The notes beneath the pieces were generated by a model. The model saw only the letters and a list, made by a program, of their open reading frames with translations. It was not told the DNA's origin and ran no database searches. Below, one piece after another: positions 55,011 to 64,000 of a stretch of 64,000 nucleotides of DNA (the stretch's first letter is position 1; each line of letters opens with the position of its first letter). The stretch comes from Paraphysomonas bandaiensis (lineage: Eukaryota; Chrysophyceae): positions 1-64,000 of the forward strand of contig CBFFRP010000191.1 in NCBI GenBank assembly GCA_965644295.1, read 5' to 3'. The translations under genes and the position numbers were made by a program.

Positions 55011-56090
55011 TACTACAAGTGATACTTCAAGTCTATAATGTTGTGCTTGGAAGCGCAGAGCGCGACTAACTATTAATAACGCATTCATCAGCAGACAACA
55101 AATAATCACTCATATTATTATTATTCATAGCAAAACACAGAAGTAAAGAACTCGTTCCACGATGACTAAAGCCTCAAGCTTCTCTCATACCTGAACCAGT
55201 ACTCGGACTGCAGCTCTTCAGCATTGAATAGGACTCCTAGCATGGCAACCCAGCCTCAGCGACCAGTATGTCAGAGACAGGCCATGCAGACCCTTACACC
55301 CGCATCGGAAGTATTGCACAGACCCTGCATGCACTGGTCACGGGTAGAAAGTGCATCCAGAGACCATTACCTCCATTTGAGGGTATACGTGGGTGGACTG
55401 CCTCTAGTAGTAGGCTCCCAGGAGGGGGGAGTGTGCTCTGGGCCTGGTTCACCATGCGCTTCATAGGAACTGAAGCCGGTAAACACCCTCCTGCTCCATC
55501 GCTAACAAGCTCCAACCAGCTTGCGCTTAATCTGCCCTTACGGACCATACTGGCCTGCACAGCCTCCTTATGCTCCTTGTTGGGGGGTTCGCTGCCTCAT
55601 TGAGATGCTGCAACATGCGCTTATCGAGGTCGTTAGGAGAGACTGCAATGTGAATTATGGTCTACTGGACTCATATGCGACCCTTCGAGAGTCTGTCGGG
55701 GGCTCCAGCTGCCTGTGCGAGCAACACTGAGTGAGCTTGCCACACTAACATACACACTCGACTTCAGGTGAAAAAGTCATAAAAATAGATGATTTTATGT
55801 CTATTTTTTAGAATATACCACTTTTTCAATATTTGGGTATAAATACTGTGTTTTTTATATAAAAAGCCCCCATTCTAAGGTGTCTGTTGTTATACTGTCT
55901 GTATACATACATGTATGTCCTGAACATACTAGTAGAGGGGTGTCTGGTTCCCACAATATGCTCGGATGGTTCTGCTCTGTGGAACTTCGTGCATCCAGCT
56001 GGACAATTTTTATCCAAAGAACAATAGCGATGCTCGACCATACGACAGTCCCTCGTATGCATTACAAGATGCCCTCATGTGTGTATGTAT
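55011..56090. other. Intergenic upstream of the LRR gene
   Basis: Open frames at 55,224-55,603 overlap in different phases and show no motif; I do not call a gene, although a short exon cannot be excluded. The sequence directly before 56,091 should hold the LRR gene promoter. Confidence 0.35.
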
Positions 56091-59000
56091 ATGAATCCAC
56101 TCATTCTCTGTGTGTTTGTGTCTCTGATAACACTCACAGTTGCCTCAGTTGTCTCTCAAGAGGCAGCGCTGTGTGACTTCATTCAGGCGACTGATGTTAC
56201 CTCCGCATGGTCTGAGTGGACCTGTGCGGGTGTGGGGAACAAGTGCAGCTTCAGAGGAGTCACCTGCACAGGATCGAACATAACCAGCGTGGACTTATCT
56301 GATGATGATATATCAGGATCTCTCCCCTCATCTATCAGCGATATGACTGCATTGACATATCTGGATATTGGTCACAACTCTCTCATCGGTACACTCCCCT
56401 CATCACTGGGTCAGATGACTTCTCTTAGTTATCTCTATCTAGATGGCAATTCCTTAACGGGTTCTCTCCCCTCATCTATCAGTGACATGACTGCATTGAC
56501 TTATTTGAATATTGGTTACAACTCTCTCTACGGTACACTCCCCTCATCATTGGGTCAGATGACTTCTCTTAGTGATCTATATCTACATTATAATTCCTTA
56601 ACGGGTCCTCTCCCCTCATCACTGGGTCAGATGACTTCTCTTGGCAGACTCTATCTACGTGACAATTCCTTAACGGGATCTCTCCCCTCATCTATCGGTG
56701 ATATGACTGCATTGACATATCTGGATATTGGTCACAACTCTCTCAACGGTACACTCCCCTCATCACTGGGTCAGATGACTTCTCTTAGTTATCTCTATCT
56801 AGATGGCAATTCCTTAACGGGTTCTCTCCCCTCATCTATCAGCGATATGACTGCATTGACATATCTGGATATTGGTTACAACTCTCTCAACGGTACACTC
56901 CCCTCATCACTGGGTCAGATGACTTCTCTTAGTTATCTCCGTCTATCTTCCAATTCCTTAACGGGTCCTCTCCCCTCATCTATCAGTGACATGACTGCAT
57001 TGACATATTTGGATATTGGTTCCAACTCTCTCTACGGTACACTCCCCTCATCACTGGGTCAGATGACTTCTCTTAGTTATCTCCGTCTATATGACAATTC
57101 CTTAACGGGTTCTCTCCCCTCATCTATCGGTGATATGACTGCATTGACATATTTGCATATTGCTGATAACTATCTCATCGGTACACTCCCCTCATCACTG
57201 GGTCAGATGACTTCTCTTAGTTATCTCTATCTAGATGGCAATTCCTTAACGGGTTCTCTCCCCTCATCTATCAGCGATATGACTGCATTGACATATCTGG
57301 ATATTGGTTACAACTCTCTCAACGGTACACTCCCCTCATCACTGGGTCAGATGACTTCTCTTAGTTATCTCCGTCTATCTTCCAATTCCTTAACGGGTCC
57401 TCTCCCCTCATCACTGGGTCAGATGACTTCTCTTACTGATCTCAGTCTACGTGACAATTCCTTTACGGGTCCTCTCCCCTACTCTCTTTCCAGTCTAACT
57501 AAATTACGAGTTCTAAGGGGTGATAGCAATATGTTCACAGGTGTCTACCCTTCCGAGCTATGCACAATGACTAAATTAACAACATTCTACCTCACACAAA
57601 CCAGTTACCATGAATGCTTGAGACCCACATCAGCCCCGACCCCTTTCCCTTCAGGACAACCATCTAGTGAACCGACAATTAACCTGGAAGAGGCAGCGCT
57701 GTGTGACTTCATTGAGGCGACTGATGTTACCTCCAAACGGTCTGAGTGGACCTGTGCGGGTGTGGGGAACAAGTGCAGCTTCACTGGAGTCACCTGCACA
57801 GGATCGAACATAGCCAGAGTGGACTTACATGATGATGATATATCAGGATCCCTCCCCTCATCTATCGGTGATATGTCTGCATTGACGTTTTTGGATATTG
57901 CTTACAACTCTCTAATCGGGACACTCCCCTCATCACTGGGTCAGATGACTTCTCTTATTGATCTCCGTCTACTTGGCAATTCCTTTACGGGTACTCTCCC
58001 CTCATCTATCAGTGATATGACGGCATTGATATATTTGAATACTCATTCCAACTCTCTCATCGGTACACTCCCCTCATCATTGGGTCAGCTGAATTCTCTT
58101 GGTTTTCTCGATCTATCTTCCAATTCCTTTACGGGTCCTCTCCCCGACTCTCTTTCCAGTCTAACCAAATTGCAATATCTAAGGGGTGATGGCAATATGT
58201 TCTCAGGTGTCTACCCTTCCGAGCTATGCACAATGACTCAATTAACAACATTCTACCTCACACAAACCAGTTACCATGAATGCTTGAGACCCACACCTGC
58301 ACCGACTCCTTTCCCTTCAGGACAACCATCTAGTGAACCGACAATTAACCTGGAAGAGTCAACGCTATGTGACTTCATTCAGGCGACTGATGTTACCTCC
58401 GTATGGTCTGAGTGGACCTGTGCGGATGTGGGGAACAAGTGCAGCTTCACTGGAGTCACCTGCACAGGATCGAACATAGCCAGGGTGCACTTATATGATG
58501 ATGATATATCAGGATCTCTCCCCTCATCACTGGGTCAGATGACTTCTCTTAGTTATCTCAATCTATATTCCAATTCCTTAACGGGTACTCTCCCCTCATC
58601 TATCAGTGATATCACTGCATTGACATATTTGCATATTGGCGTCAACTCTCTCAACGGTACACTCCCCTCATCACTGGGTCTGATGACTTCTCTTAGTAAA
58701 CTCCTTCTATATGGCAATTCCTTAACGGGTACACTCCCCTCATCACTGGGTCAGATGACTTCTCTTGTTGATCTCTATCTATCTTCCAATTCCTTTACGG
58801 GTCCTCTCCCCGACTCTCTTTCCAGTCTAACCAAATTACGAATTCTAAGGGGTGAGAACAATATGTTCACAGGTGTCTACCCTTCCGAGCTATGCACAAT
58901 GACTCAATTATCAACATTCTACCTCACACAAACCAGTCACCATGAATGCTTGAGACCCACATCAGCCCCTACCCCTTTCCCTTCAGGACAACCATCTAGT

Positions 59001-62000
59001 GAACCGACAATTAACCTGGAAGAGGCAGCGCTGTGTGACTTCATTGAGGCGACTGATGTTACCTCCAAACGGTCTGAGTGGACCTGTGCGGATGTGGGGA
59101 ACAAGTGCAGCTTCACTGGAGTCACCTGCACAGGATCGAACATAACCGGAGTGAACTTATATTTTGATGGTATATCAGGATCTCTCCCCTCATCTATCGG
59201 TGACATGACTGCATTGACATATTTGAATATTGGTCGCAACTCTCTCATCGGTACACTCCCCTCATCACTGGGTCAGATGACTTCTCTTAGTTATCTATAT
59301 CTACATTACAATTCCTTAACGGGTCCTCTCCCCTCATCACTGGGTCAGATGACTTCTCTTAGTGATCTCAATCTACGTGACAATTCCTTAACGGGTCCTC
59401 TCCCCTCATCTATCAGCGATATGACTGCATTGACATATTTGCATATTGGTCACAACTCTCTCATCGGTACACTCCCCTCATCACTGGATCAGATGACTTC
59501 TCTTCGTGAACTCCATCTACGTGACAATTCCTTAACGGGTCCTCTCCCCGACTCTTTTTCCAGTCTAACTAAATTACGAGTTCTAAGGGGTGATGGCAAT
59601 ATGTTCACAGGTGTCTACCCTTCCGAGCTATGCACAATGACTCAATTAACAGCATTCTACCTCACACAAACCAGTTACCATGAATGCTTGAGACCCACAT
59701 CAGCCCCGACCCCTTCCCCTTCCGCACAACCGACAATTAACCTGGAAGAGGCAGCGCTGTGTGACTTCATTGAGGCGACTGATGTTACCTCCGTATGGTC
59801 TGAGTGGACCTGTGCGGATGTGGGGAACAAGTGCAGCTTCACTGGAGTCACCTGCACAGGATCGAACATAGCCAGAGTGGACTTATATGATGATGGAATA
59901 TCAGGATCTCTCCCCTCATCACTGGGTCAGATGACTTCTCTTAGTGTTCTCAATCTACGTGACAATTCCTTAACGGGTCCTCTCCCCTCATCACTGGGTC
60001 AGATGACTTCTCTTAGTGATCTCCGTCTACATGACAATTCCTTAACGGGTCCTCTCCCCTCATCACTGGGTCAGATGACTTCTCTTAGTGTTCTAAGTCT
60101 ACATTCCAATTCCTTAACGGGTACACTCCCCTCATCACTGGGTCAGATGACTTCTCTTAATTATCTCTATCTATATTCCAATTCCTTAACGGGTTCTCTC
60201 CCCGACTCTCTTTCCAGTCTAACCAAATTGCAACTTCTAAGGGGTGATGGCAATATGTTCACAGGTGTCTACCCTTCCGAGCTATGCACAATGACTCAAT
60301 TAACAACATTCTACCTCACACAAACCAGTTACCATGAATGCTTGAGGCCCACATCAGCACCGACCCCTTTCCCTTCAGGACAACCATCTACCGAACCAAC
60401 AGGACAGCCATCTCGTCAACCTAGTGGACAACCATCTGGTCAACCTACAGGTGAGCCATCTGGTGAACCGACAGGACAGCCATCATGCCAACCCACAGGT
60501 GAGCCATCTGGTGAACCGACAGGACAGCCATCTCGTCAACCTAGTGGACAACCATCTGGTCAACCTACAGGTGAGCCATCTGGTGAACCAACAGGACAGC
60601 CATCTGGCCAACCTAGTGGACAACCATCTGGTGAACCGACAGGACAGCCATCATGCCAACCCACAGGTGAGCCATCTGGTGAACCGACAGGACAGCCATC
60701 TCGTCAACCTAGTGGACAACCATCTGGTCAACCTAGTGGACCGCCATCTGGTGAACCAACAGGACAGCCATCTGGCCAACCTAGTGGACAACCATCTGGG
60801 ATCCCTACTGGACAGCCATCATGCCAACCCACAGGTGAGCCATCTGGTGAACCGACAGGACAGCCATCTCGTCAACCTAGTGGACAACCATCTGGGATCC
60901 CTACTGGGCAGCCATCTGATGAACCTAGTGGACAACCATCATGTCAACCCACAGGTGAGCCATCTGTGATCTCTACTGGACAGCCATCTGGTGAACCTAG
61001 TGGACAGCCATCTGGGATCCCTACTGGACAGCCATCTAGTGAACCCACAGGACAACCATCTGGCCAACCTAGTGGACCGCCATCTGGGCAACCTATGGGG
61101 CAGCCATCTCGTCAACCTAGTGGACAACCATCTGGCCTACCTAGTGAACCGCCATCTTGTGAACCCACAGGACAGCCATCTGGTGAACCTAGTCGACCGC
61201 CATCTAGGATCCCTACTGGACAGCCATCATGTCAACCCACAGGTGAGCCATCTGGTGAACCGACAGGACAGCCATCTGGGCAACCTAGTGGACAACCATC
61301 TGGGATCCCTACTGGGCAGCCATCATGTCAACCCACAGGTGAGCCATCTGGTGAACCGACAGGACAGCCATCTCGTCAACCTAGTGGACAACCATCTGGT
61401 CAACCTAGTGGACCGCCATCTGGGCAACCTACGGGGCAGCCATCATGCCAACCTAGTGGACAACCATCTGGCCTACCTAGTGAACCGCCATCTTGTGAAC
61501 CCACAGGACAGCCATCTGGGATCCCTACTGGACAGCCATCATGTCAACCTAGTGAACCGCCATCTGGTGAACCGACAGGACAGCCATCTGGTCAACCTAG
61601 TGGACCGCCATCTGGGCAACCTACGGGGCAGCCATCATGCCAACCTAGTGGACAACCATCTGGCCTACCTAGTGAATCGCCATCTGGTGAACCCACAGGA
61701 CAGCCATCTGGGATCCCTACTGGACAGCCATCTGGTCAACCCAGTGGACAGCCATCTAGTGAACCCACAGGTGAGCCATCTGGTCAACCCAGTGCACAGC
61801 CATCAATCGAACCGACAGGACAGCCATCATGTCAACCTAGTGGACGACCATCTGGGATCCCTGCTGGACAGCCATCATGTCAACCTAGTGAACCGCCATC
61901 TTGTGAACCGACAGGACAGCCATCTGGTCAACCTAGTGGACAACCATCTGGGATCCCTACTGGACAGCCATCTAGTGAACCCACATGTGAGCCATCTGGT

Positions 62001-64000
62001 CAACCTAGTGGACCGCCATCTGGGCAACCTACGGGGCAGCCATCATGCCAACCTAGTGGACAACCATCTGGCCTACCTAGTGAACCGCCATCTTGTGAAC
62101 CCACAGGACAGCCATCTGGGATCCCTACTGGACAGCCATCTAGTGAACCCACAGGTGAGCCATCTGGTCAACCTAGTGGACAACCATCTGGCCTACCTAG
62201 TGAACCGCCATCTGGTGAACCTAGTGGACAACCATCTGGGATCCCTACTGGACAGCCATCTGGTCAACCCAGTGGACAACCATCTGGTCAACCTAGTGGA
62301 CAGCCGTCAAGTGTACCAACAGGGCAACCATCTAGTGAACCAGCAGGACTGCCATCAAGTGAATCAACAGGACAACCATCTGGAATTTCTTCTAGATTAC
62401 CATCAGAACAACCTATAGTACAGCCATCTCGGATTCCAACACTACCGTCATCAAGTCAACCATCTCGAATACCCACAGGACAGCCATTTGGTGAACCAAC
62501 AGCACCACCATTTGTCCAACCTACTGCACTGCCATCTGGACAACTACATTCGATTTTTCCATCGACGCATGCTCCTTCAGTTGCACGTTTACCTGAGATA
62601 TTACATATGGACTGGACTGTGTATCGAGATCACGTTACACTTTCAATTCAGCTCTCTAACAGAGGCTATGTGTATTGCGCAAGCTTTGAATCTATGGTAA
62701 TCGTCGACTCTGTAAATTCTGTAATTTCTACAAACAATTTTGACTACGTGGACGATGCTTCTGTTAACGCCTCAATCACAATAACATCTCTAACACCGTC
62801 CACGAATTACACACTCTATTGTGTCACGCAAAACAATCACCTGTTAGCTCCCTCGTATGAAGAAATGCTCTCGAATGCAGTCGTTTGGGAAACTCTCTGT
62901 TGTAAGAGCATATTTCTGGATTTGAATATGTTTGTACTGCAAGAAAATAGTGTGGGCTGGAATATGGTTGTAGTAACCCTTTCGGCAGCTCCGTCATCCA
63001 GCAGTGGTATGTGGATATCTGCTGGGGTGTCAAACAGCAGTGGTTCGTACACTGTATCCCCCTTTCTGGATGACATTGTGACTGTTACACGTTCCTCATG
63101 GTCGAAGACACATTACTTCACTGTCGCCAACTGTGCGCCGGGACTGTACACACTACAGGTGACTATGATGGATTTTGCAGTGCAGCAGGAGTATGATGTA
63201 ATCTTCCGAAGTGGGCAGTCGTTCACTGTAGAGCCCTCTGAAGTAGAACCCAGCACCCCGCGTTTAATGTCAGCGCAGTTCTCAAAGAGTGGTGAGTCCG
63301 CTGTCCTGAAATTTGATTCGCCTACAGACAAGGCGCAGTATTCCTCATATTTCAAGTGCTCTCGTCTCCTGGATGTAGCTGGGGCCTTATCGTCGGACTG
63401 CCTTTGGACCTCGGCCACCACACTTACTGTGTATTTCAAAGGACCTCTTCTACCTGAAGTGGGTGATAGTGTGGTGCTACTGCGGGGTAAACTGAGAGCT
63501 CAATGCACCTCCACATCGTCAGAGTGTACTGGCTGGGCTACTGTGAACAGGACAGAGATGGTTTTAGCTGCCCCCTACGACCCCATCTCACCCACCCTCG
63601 TTGTGACACACCCAAAAGTCTCCGGTCCCTGCGACAGACCTGTGATCGATATTACTGCCTCCTCTGGTTCGGGTGGTCGACCATGGAAACACTTCAACAT
63701 CACTGTGACCAGTTTTAGCGATACCGTCCATACAGTTCAGGAATGGCTTATAGAGAATTACGTGATTAGCCCACCACCCGCAATGCCAGCGCAATTATTT
63801 CAAGGTGGTTATAGGTACATTTTTGAGCTATGGCTGTGCAATTTTTTCGGTGAATGCAGCTCTGCCATAGCTATCATAAAAACCGTAAATGATATTCTGC
63901 CGTATGTTTCTATGGTGGGACAACTCTCTCGACAGATATTCACTTACACTCCTCTGGTACTGCAGTCTAATGCTTTTTTAACTGAATGCGACGGTTCTGC
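56091..64000 (+). CDS. Giant secreted LRR / PSGQP-repeat / REJ-like surface protein, 3' end beyond window
   Basis: One open frame of at least 2,636 codons from ATG 56,091 to the window edge with no stop. A signal peptide (MNPLILCVFVSLITLTVASV) is followed by five LRR modules. Each has an N-cap with paired Cys (ALCDFIxATDVTS ... WTCAGVGNKCSFTGVTCTG), plant-type repeats (LTGPLPSSLGQMTSLSYL) and a C-cap (SELCTMTxLTTFYLTQTSYH then ECLRPT). Modules begin near 56,142, 57,687, 58,347, 59,022 and 59,745. A low-complexity stretch of 5-residue units (PSGQP/PTGEP/PSCQP) covers about 60,360-62,540. The remainder is beta-rich with paired Cys and sites such as NSSG and NITV; CDRPVIDITASSGSGGRPW ... LWLCNFFGECSSA resembles a REJ (receptor for egg jelly) region. 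Likely a cell-surface adhesin or receptor; a membrane anchor is expected beyond the window. An absence of introns over nearly 8 kb contrasts with neighbouring genes. Confidence 0.85.
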   Translation, partial: MNPLILCVFVSLITLTVASVVSQEAALCDFIQATDVTSAWSEWTCAGVGNKCSFRGVTCTGSNITSVDLSDDDISGSLPSSISDMTALTYLDIGHNSLIGTLPSSLGQMTSLSYLYLDGNSLTGSLPSSISDMTALTYLNIGYNSLYGTLPSSLGQMTSLSDLYLHYNSLTGPLPSSLGQMTSLGRLYLRDNSLTGSLPSSIGDMTALTYLDIGHNSLNGTLPSSLGQMTSLSYLYLDGNSLTGSLPSSISDMTALTYLDIGYNSLNGTLPSSLGQMTSLSYLRLSSNSLTGPLPSSISDMTALTYLDIGSNSLYGTLPSSLGQMTSLSYLRLYDNSLTGSLPSSIGDMTALTYLHIADNYLIGTLPSSLGQMTSLSYLYLDGNSLTGSLPSSISDMTALTYLDIGYNSLNGTLPSSLGQMTSLSYLRLSSNSLTGPLPSSLGQMTSLTDLSLRDNSFTGPLPYSLSSLTKLRVLRGDSNMFTGVYPSELCTMTKLTTFYLTQTSYHECLRPTSAPTPFPSGQPSSEPTINLEEAALCDFIEATDVTSKRSEWTCAGVGNKCSFTGVTCTGSNIARVDLHDDDISGSLPSSIGDMSALTFLDIAYNSLIGTLPSSLGQMTSLIDLRLLGNSFTGTLPSSISDMTALIYLNTHSNSLIGTLPSSLGQLNSLGFLDLSSNSFTGPLPDSLSSLTKLQYLRGDGNMFSGVYPSELCTMTQLTTFYLTQTSYHECLRPTPAPTPFPSGQPSSEPTINLEESTLCDFIQATDVTSVWSEWTCADVGNKCSFTGVTCTGSNIARVHLYDDDISGSLPSSLGQMTSLSYLNLYSNSLTGTLPSSISDITALTYLHIGVNSLNGTLPSSLGLMTSLSKLLLYGNSLTGTLPSSLGQMTSLVDLYLSSNSFTGPLPDSLSSLTKLRILRGENNMFTGVYPSELCTMTQLSTFYLTQTSHHECLRPTSAPTPFPSGQPSSEPTINLEEAALCDFIEATDVTSKRSEWTCADVGNKCSFTGVTCTGSNITGVNLYFDGISGSLPSSIGDMTALTYLNIGRNSLIGTLPSSLGQMTSLSYLYLHYNSLTGPLPSSLGQMTSLSDLNLRDNSLTGPLPSSISDMTALTYLHIGHNSLIGTLPSSLDQMTSLRELHLRDNSLTGPLPDSFSSLTKLRVLRGDGNMFTGVYPSELCTMTQLTAFYLTQTSYHECLRPTSAPTPSPSAQPTINLEEAALCDFIEATDVTSVWSEWTCADVGNKCSFTGVTCTGSNIARVDLYDDGISGSLPSSLGQMTSLSVLNLRDNSLTGPLPSSLGQMTSLSDLRLHDNSLTGPLPSSLGQMTSLSVLSLHSNSLTGTLPSSLGQMTSLNYLYLYSNSLTGSLPDSLSSLTKLQLLRGDGNMFTGVYPSELCTMTQLTTFYLTQTSYHECLRPTSAPTPFPSGQPSTEPTGQPSRQPSGQPSGQPTGEPSGEPTGQPSCQPTGEPSGEPTGQPSRQPSGQPSGQPTGEPSGEPTGQPSGQPSGQPSGEPTGQPSCQPTGEPSGEPTGQPSRQPSGQPSGQPSGPPSGEPTGQPSGQPSGQPSGIPTGQPSCQPTGEPSGEPTGQPSRQPSGQPSGIPTGQPSDEPSGQPSCQPTGEPSVISTGQPSGEPSGQPSGIPTGQPSSEPTGQPSGQPSGPPSGQPMGQPSRQPSGQPSGLPSEPPSCEPTGQPSGEPSRPPSRIPTGQPSCQPTGEPSGEPTGQPSGQPSGQPSGIPTGQPSCQPTGEPSGEPTGQPSRQPSGQPSGQPSGPPSGQPTGQPSCQPSGQPSGLPSEPPSCEPTGQPSGIPTGQPSCQPSEPPSGEPTGQPSGQPSGPPSGQPTGQPSCQPSGQPSGLPSESPSGEPTGQPSGIPTGQPSGQPSGQPSSEPTGEPSGQPSAQPSIEPTGQPSCQPSGRPSGIPAGQPSCQPSEPPSCEPTGQPSGQPSGQPSGIPTGQPSSEPTCEPSGQPSGPPSGQPTGQPSCQPSGQPSGLPSEPPSCEPTGQPSGIPTGQPSSEPTGEPSGQPSGQPSGLPSEPPSGEPSGQPSGIPTGQPSGQPSGQPSGQPSGQPSSVPTGQPSSEPAGLPSSESTGQPSGISSRLPSEQPIVQPSRIPTLPSSSQPSRIPTGQPFGEPTAPPFVQPTALPSGQLHSIFPSTHAPSVARLPEILHMDWTVYRDHVTLSIQLSNRGYVYCASFESMVIVDSVNSVISTNNFDYVDDASVNASITITSLTPSTNYTLYCVTQNNHLLAPSYEEMLSNAVVWETLCCKSIFLDLNMFVLQENSVGWNMVVVTLSAAPSSSSGMWISAGVSNSSGSYTVSPFLDDIVTVTRSSWSKTHYFTVANCAPGLYTLQVTMMDFAVQQEYDVIFRSGQSFTVEPSEVEPSTPRLMSAQFSKSGESAVLKFDSPTDKAQYSSYFKCSRLLDVAGALSSDCLWTSATTLTVYFKGPLLPEVGDSVVLLRGKLRAQCTSTSSECTGWATVNRTEMVLAAPYDPISPTLVVTHPKVSGPCDRPVIDITASSGSGGRPWKHFNITVTSFSDTVHTVQEWLIENYVISPPPAMPAQLFQGGYRYIFELWLCNFFGECSSAIAIIKTVNDILPYVSMVGQLSRQIFTYTPLVLQSNAFLTECDGS
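56290..60350 (+). repeat. LRR-coding tandem repeats (about 72 and 144 bp units)
   Basis: Units alternating TCACTGGGTCAGATGACTTC and ATCTATCAGTGATATGACTG wording recur dozens of times with near identity. Longer modules of about 660-730 bp (cap to cap) repeat for modules 2-5. Sequence similarity at DNA level is much higher than needed for the LRR fold, suggesting recent duplication or gene conversion. Confidence 0.85.
60360..62540 (+). repeat. PSGQP-coding minisatellite, 15-bp unit
   Basis: Tandem CCATCTGGTCAACCTAGTGG-type units of 15 bp (5 codons) with higher-order periods of 30-60 bp; later copies below 62,340 are degenerate. A shadow frame gives HLVNLVDNHLV-like open frames that are not genes. 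Confidence 0.9.

Noticed and set aside
55224-55603. Overlapping open frames of 80 and 111 codons
   Set aside because: Two phases and the minus strand are all open at once (GC-richer patch); no motif allows a choice.
56290-60350. Regular repeats considered as a CRISPR-like or satellite array
   Set aside because: The units are coding, in frame and specify LRR consensus residues; the organism is eukaryotic.
60424-62418. Large plus-strand open frames of HLVNLVDNHLV type
   Set aside because: A shadow frame of the PSGQP-coding minisatellite; the real frame continues from the LRR region.

Overview
The window is nuclear DNA of a eukaryote. Host genes are split by many small introns (about 45-100 nt, GT...AG), the DNA is AT-rich, and much of it is transposon-derived. 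The pairing of plant-type LRRs with a long PSGQP/PTGEP repeat and a REJ-like C-terminal region, plus an MLO-like protein with EF-hands, points to a stramenopile-type alga or protist. That placement is an inference, not a proof.

Layout. 0.7-3.6 kb (-): a CaMKK/LKB1-type protein kinase in about 22 small exons, which I could join in frame from start to stop. 6.9-8.3 kb (-): an unrecognised multi-exon gene. 9.0-9.6 kb (+): a small PH-like protein. 10.9-13.1 kb (-): a decayed chromodomain Ty3/Gypsy remnant with its 3' LTR. 13.1-18.5 kb (+): a decayed Copia element cut by a short retroposon. 18.9-29.2 kb (+): a nearly intact Ty3/Gypsy-like element with identical ~882-bp LTRs. 29.6-35.2 kb (-): a large armadillo/ankyrin gene. 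35.3-43.3 kb: CATA microsatellites, remnants of LTR, Tigger-like and hAT elements, and a 3.3-kb unit bounded by 30-bp inverted repeats. 44.2-47.3 kb (+): an MLO-like membrane protein gene. 47.8-54.9 kb (+): a better preserved Copia element whose 5' LTR is split by a full copy of the same short retroposon. 56.1 kb to the window end (+): one open frame of at least 2,636 codons encoding a secreted LRR / PSGQP-repeat / REJ-like surface protein.

The most unusual object is the 18.9-29.2 kb element. Its Pol carries a SET-domain-like segment (a histone methyltransferase fold) between RNase H and integrase. Gag and Pol lie in the same frame, separated by one UGA. The Gag start codon and about 61 codons lie inside the LTR. 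At the exact DD(35)E position the integrase has Lys instead of Glu, although the LTRs are identical, so the insertion is young but probably cannot supply its own integrase.

Limits: exon joins, domain calls and repeat boundaries were made by eye. No database or structure search was possible.
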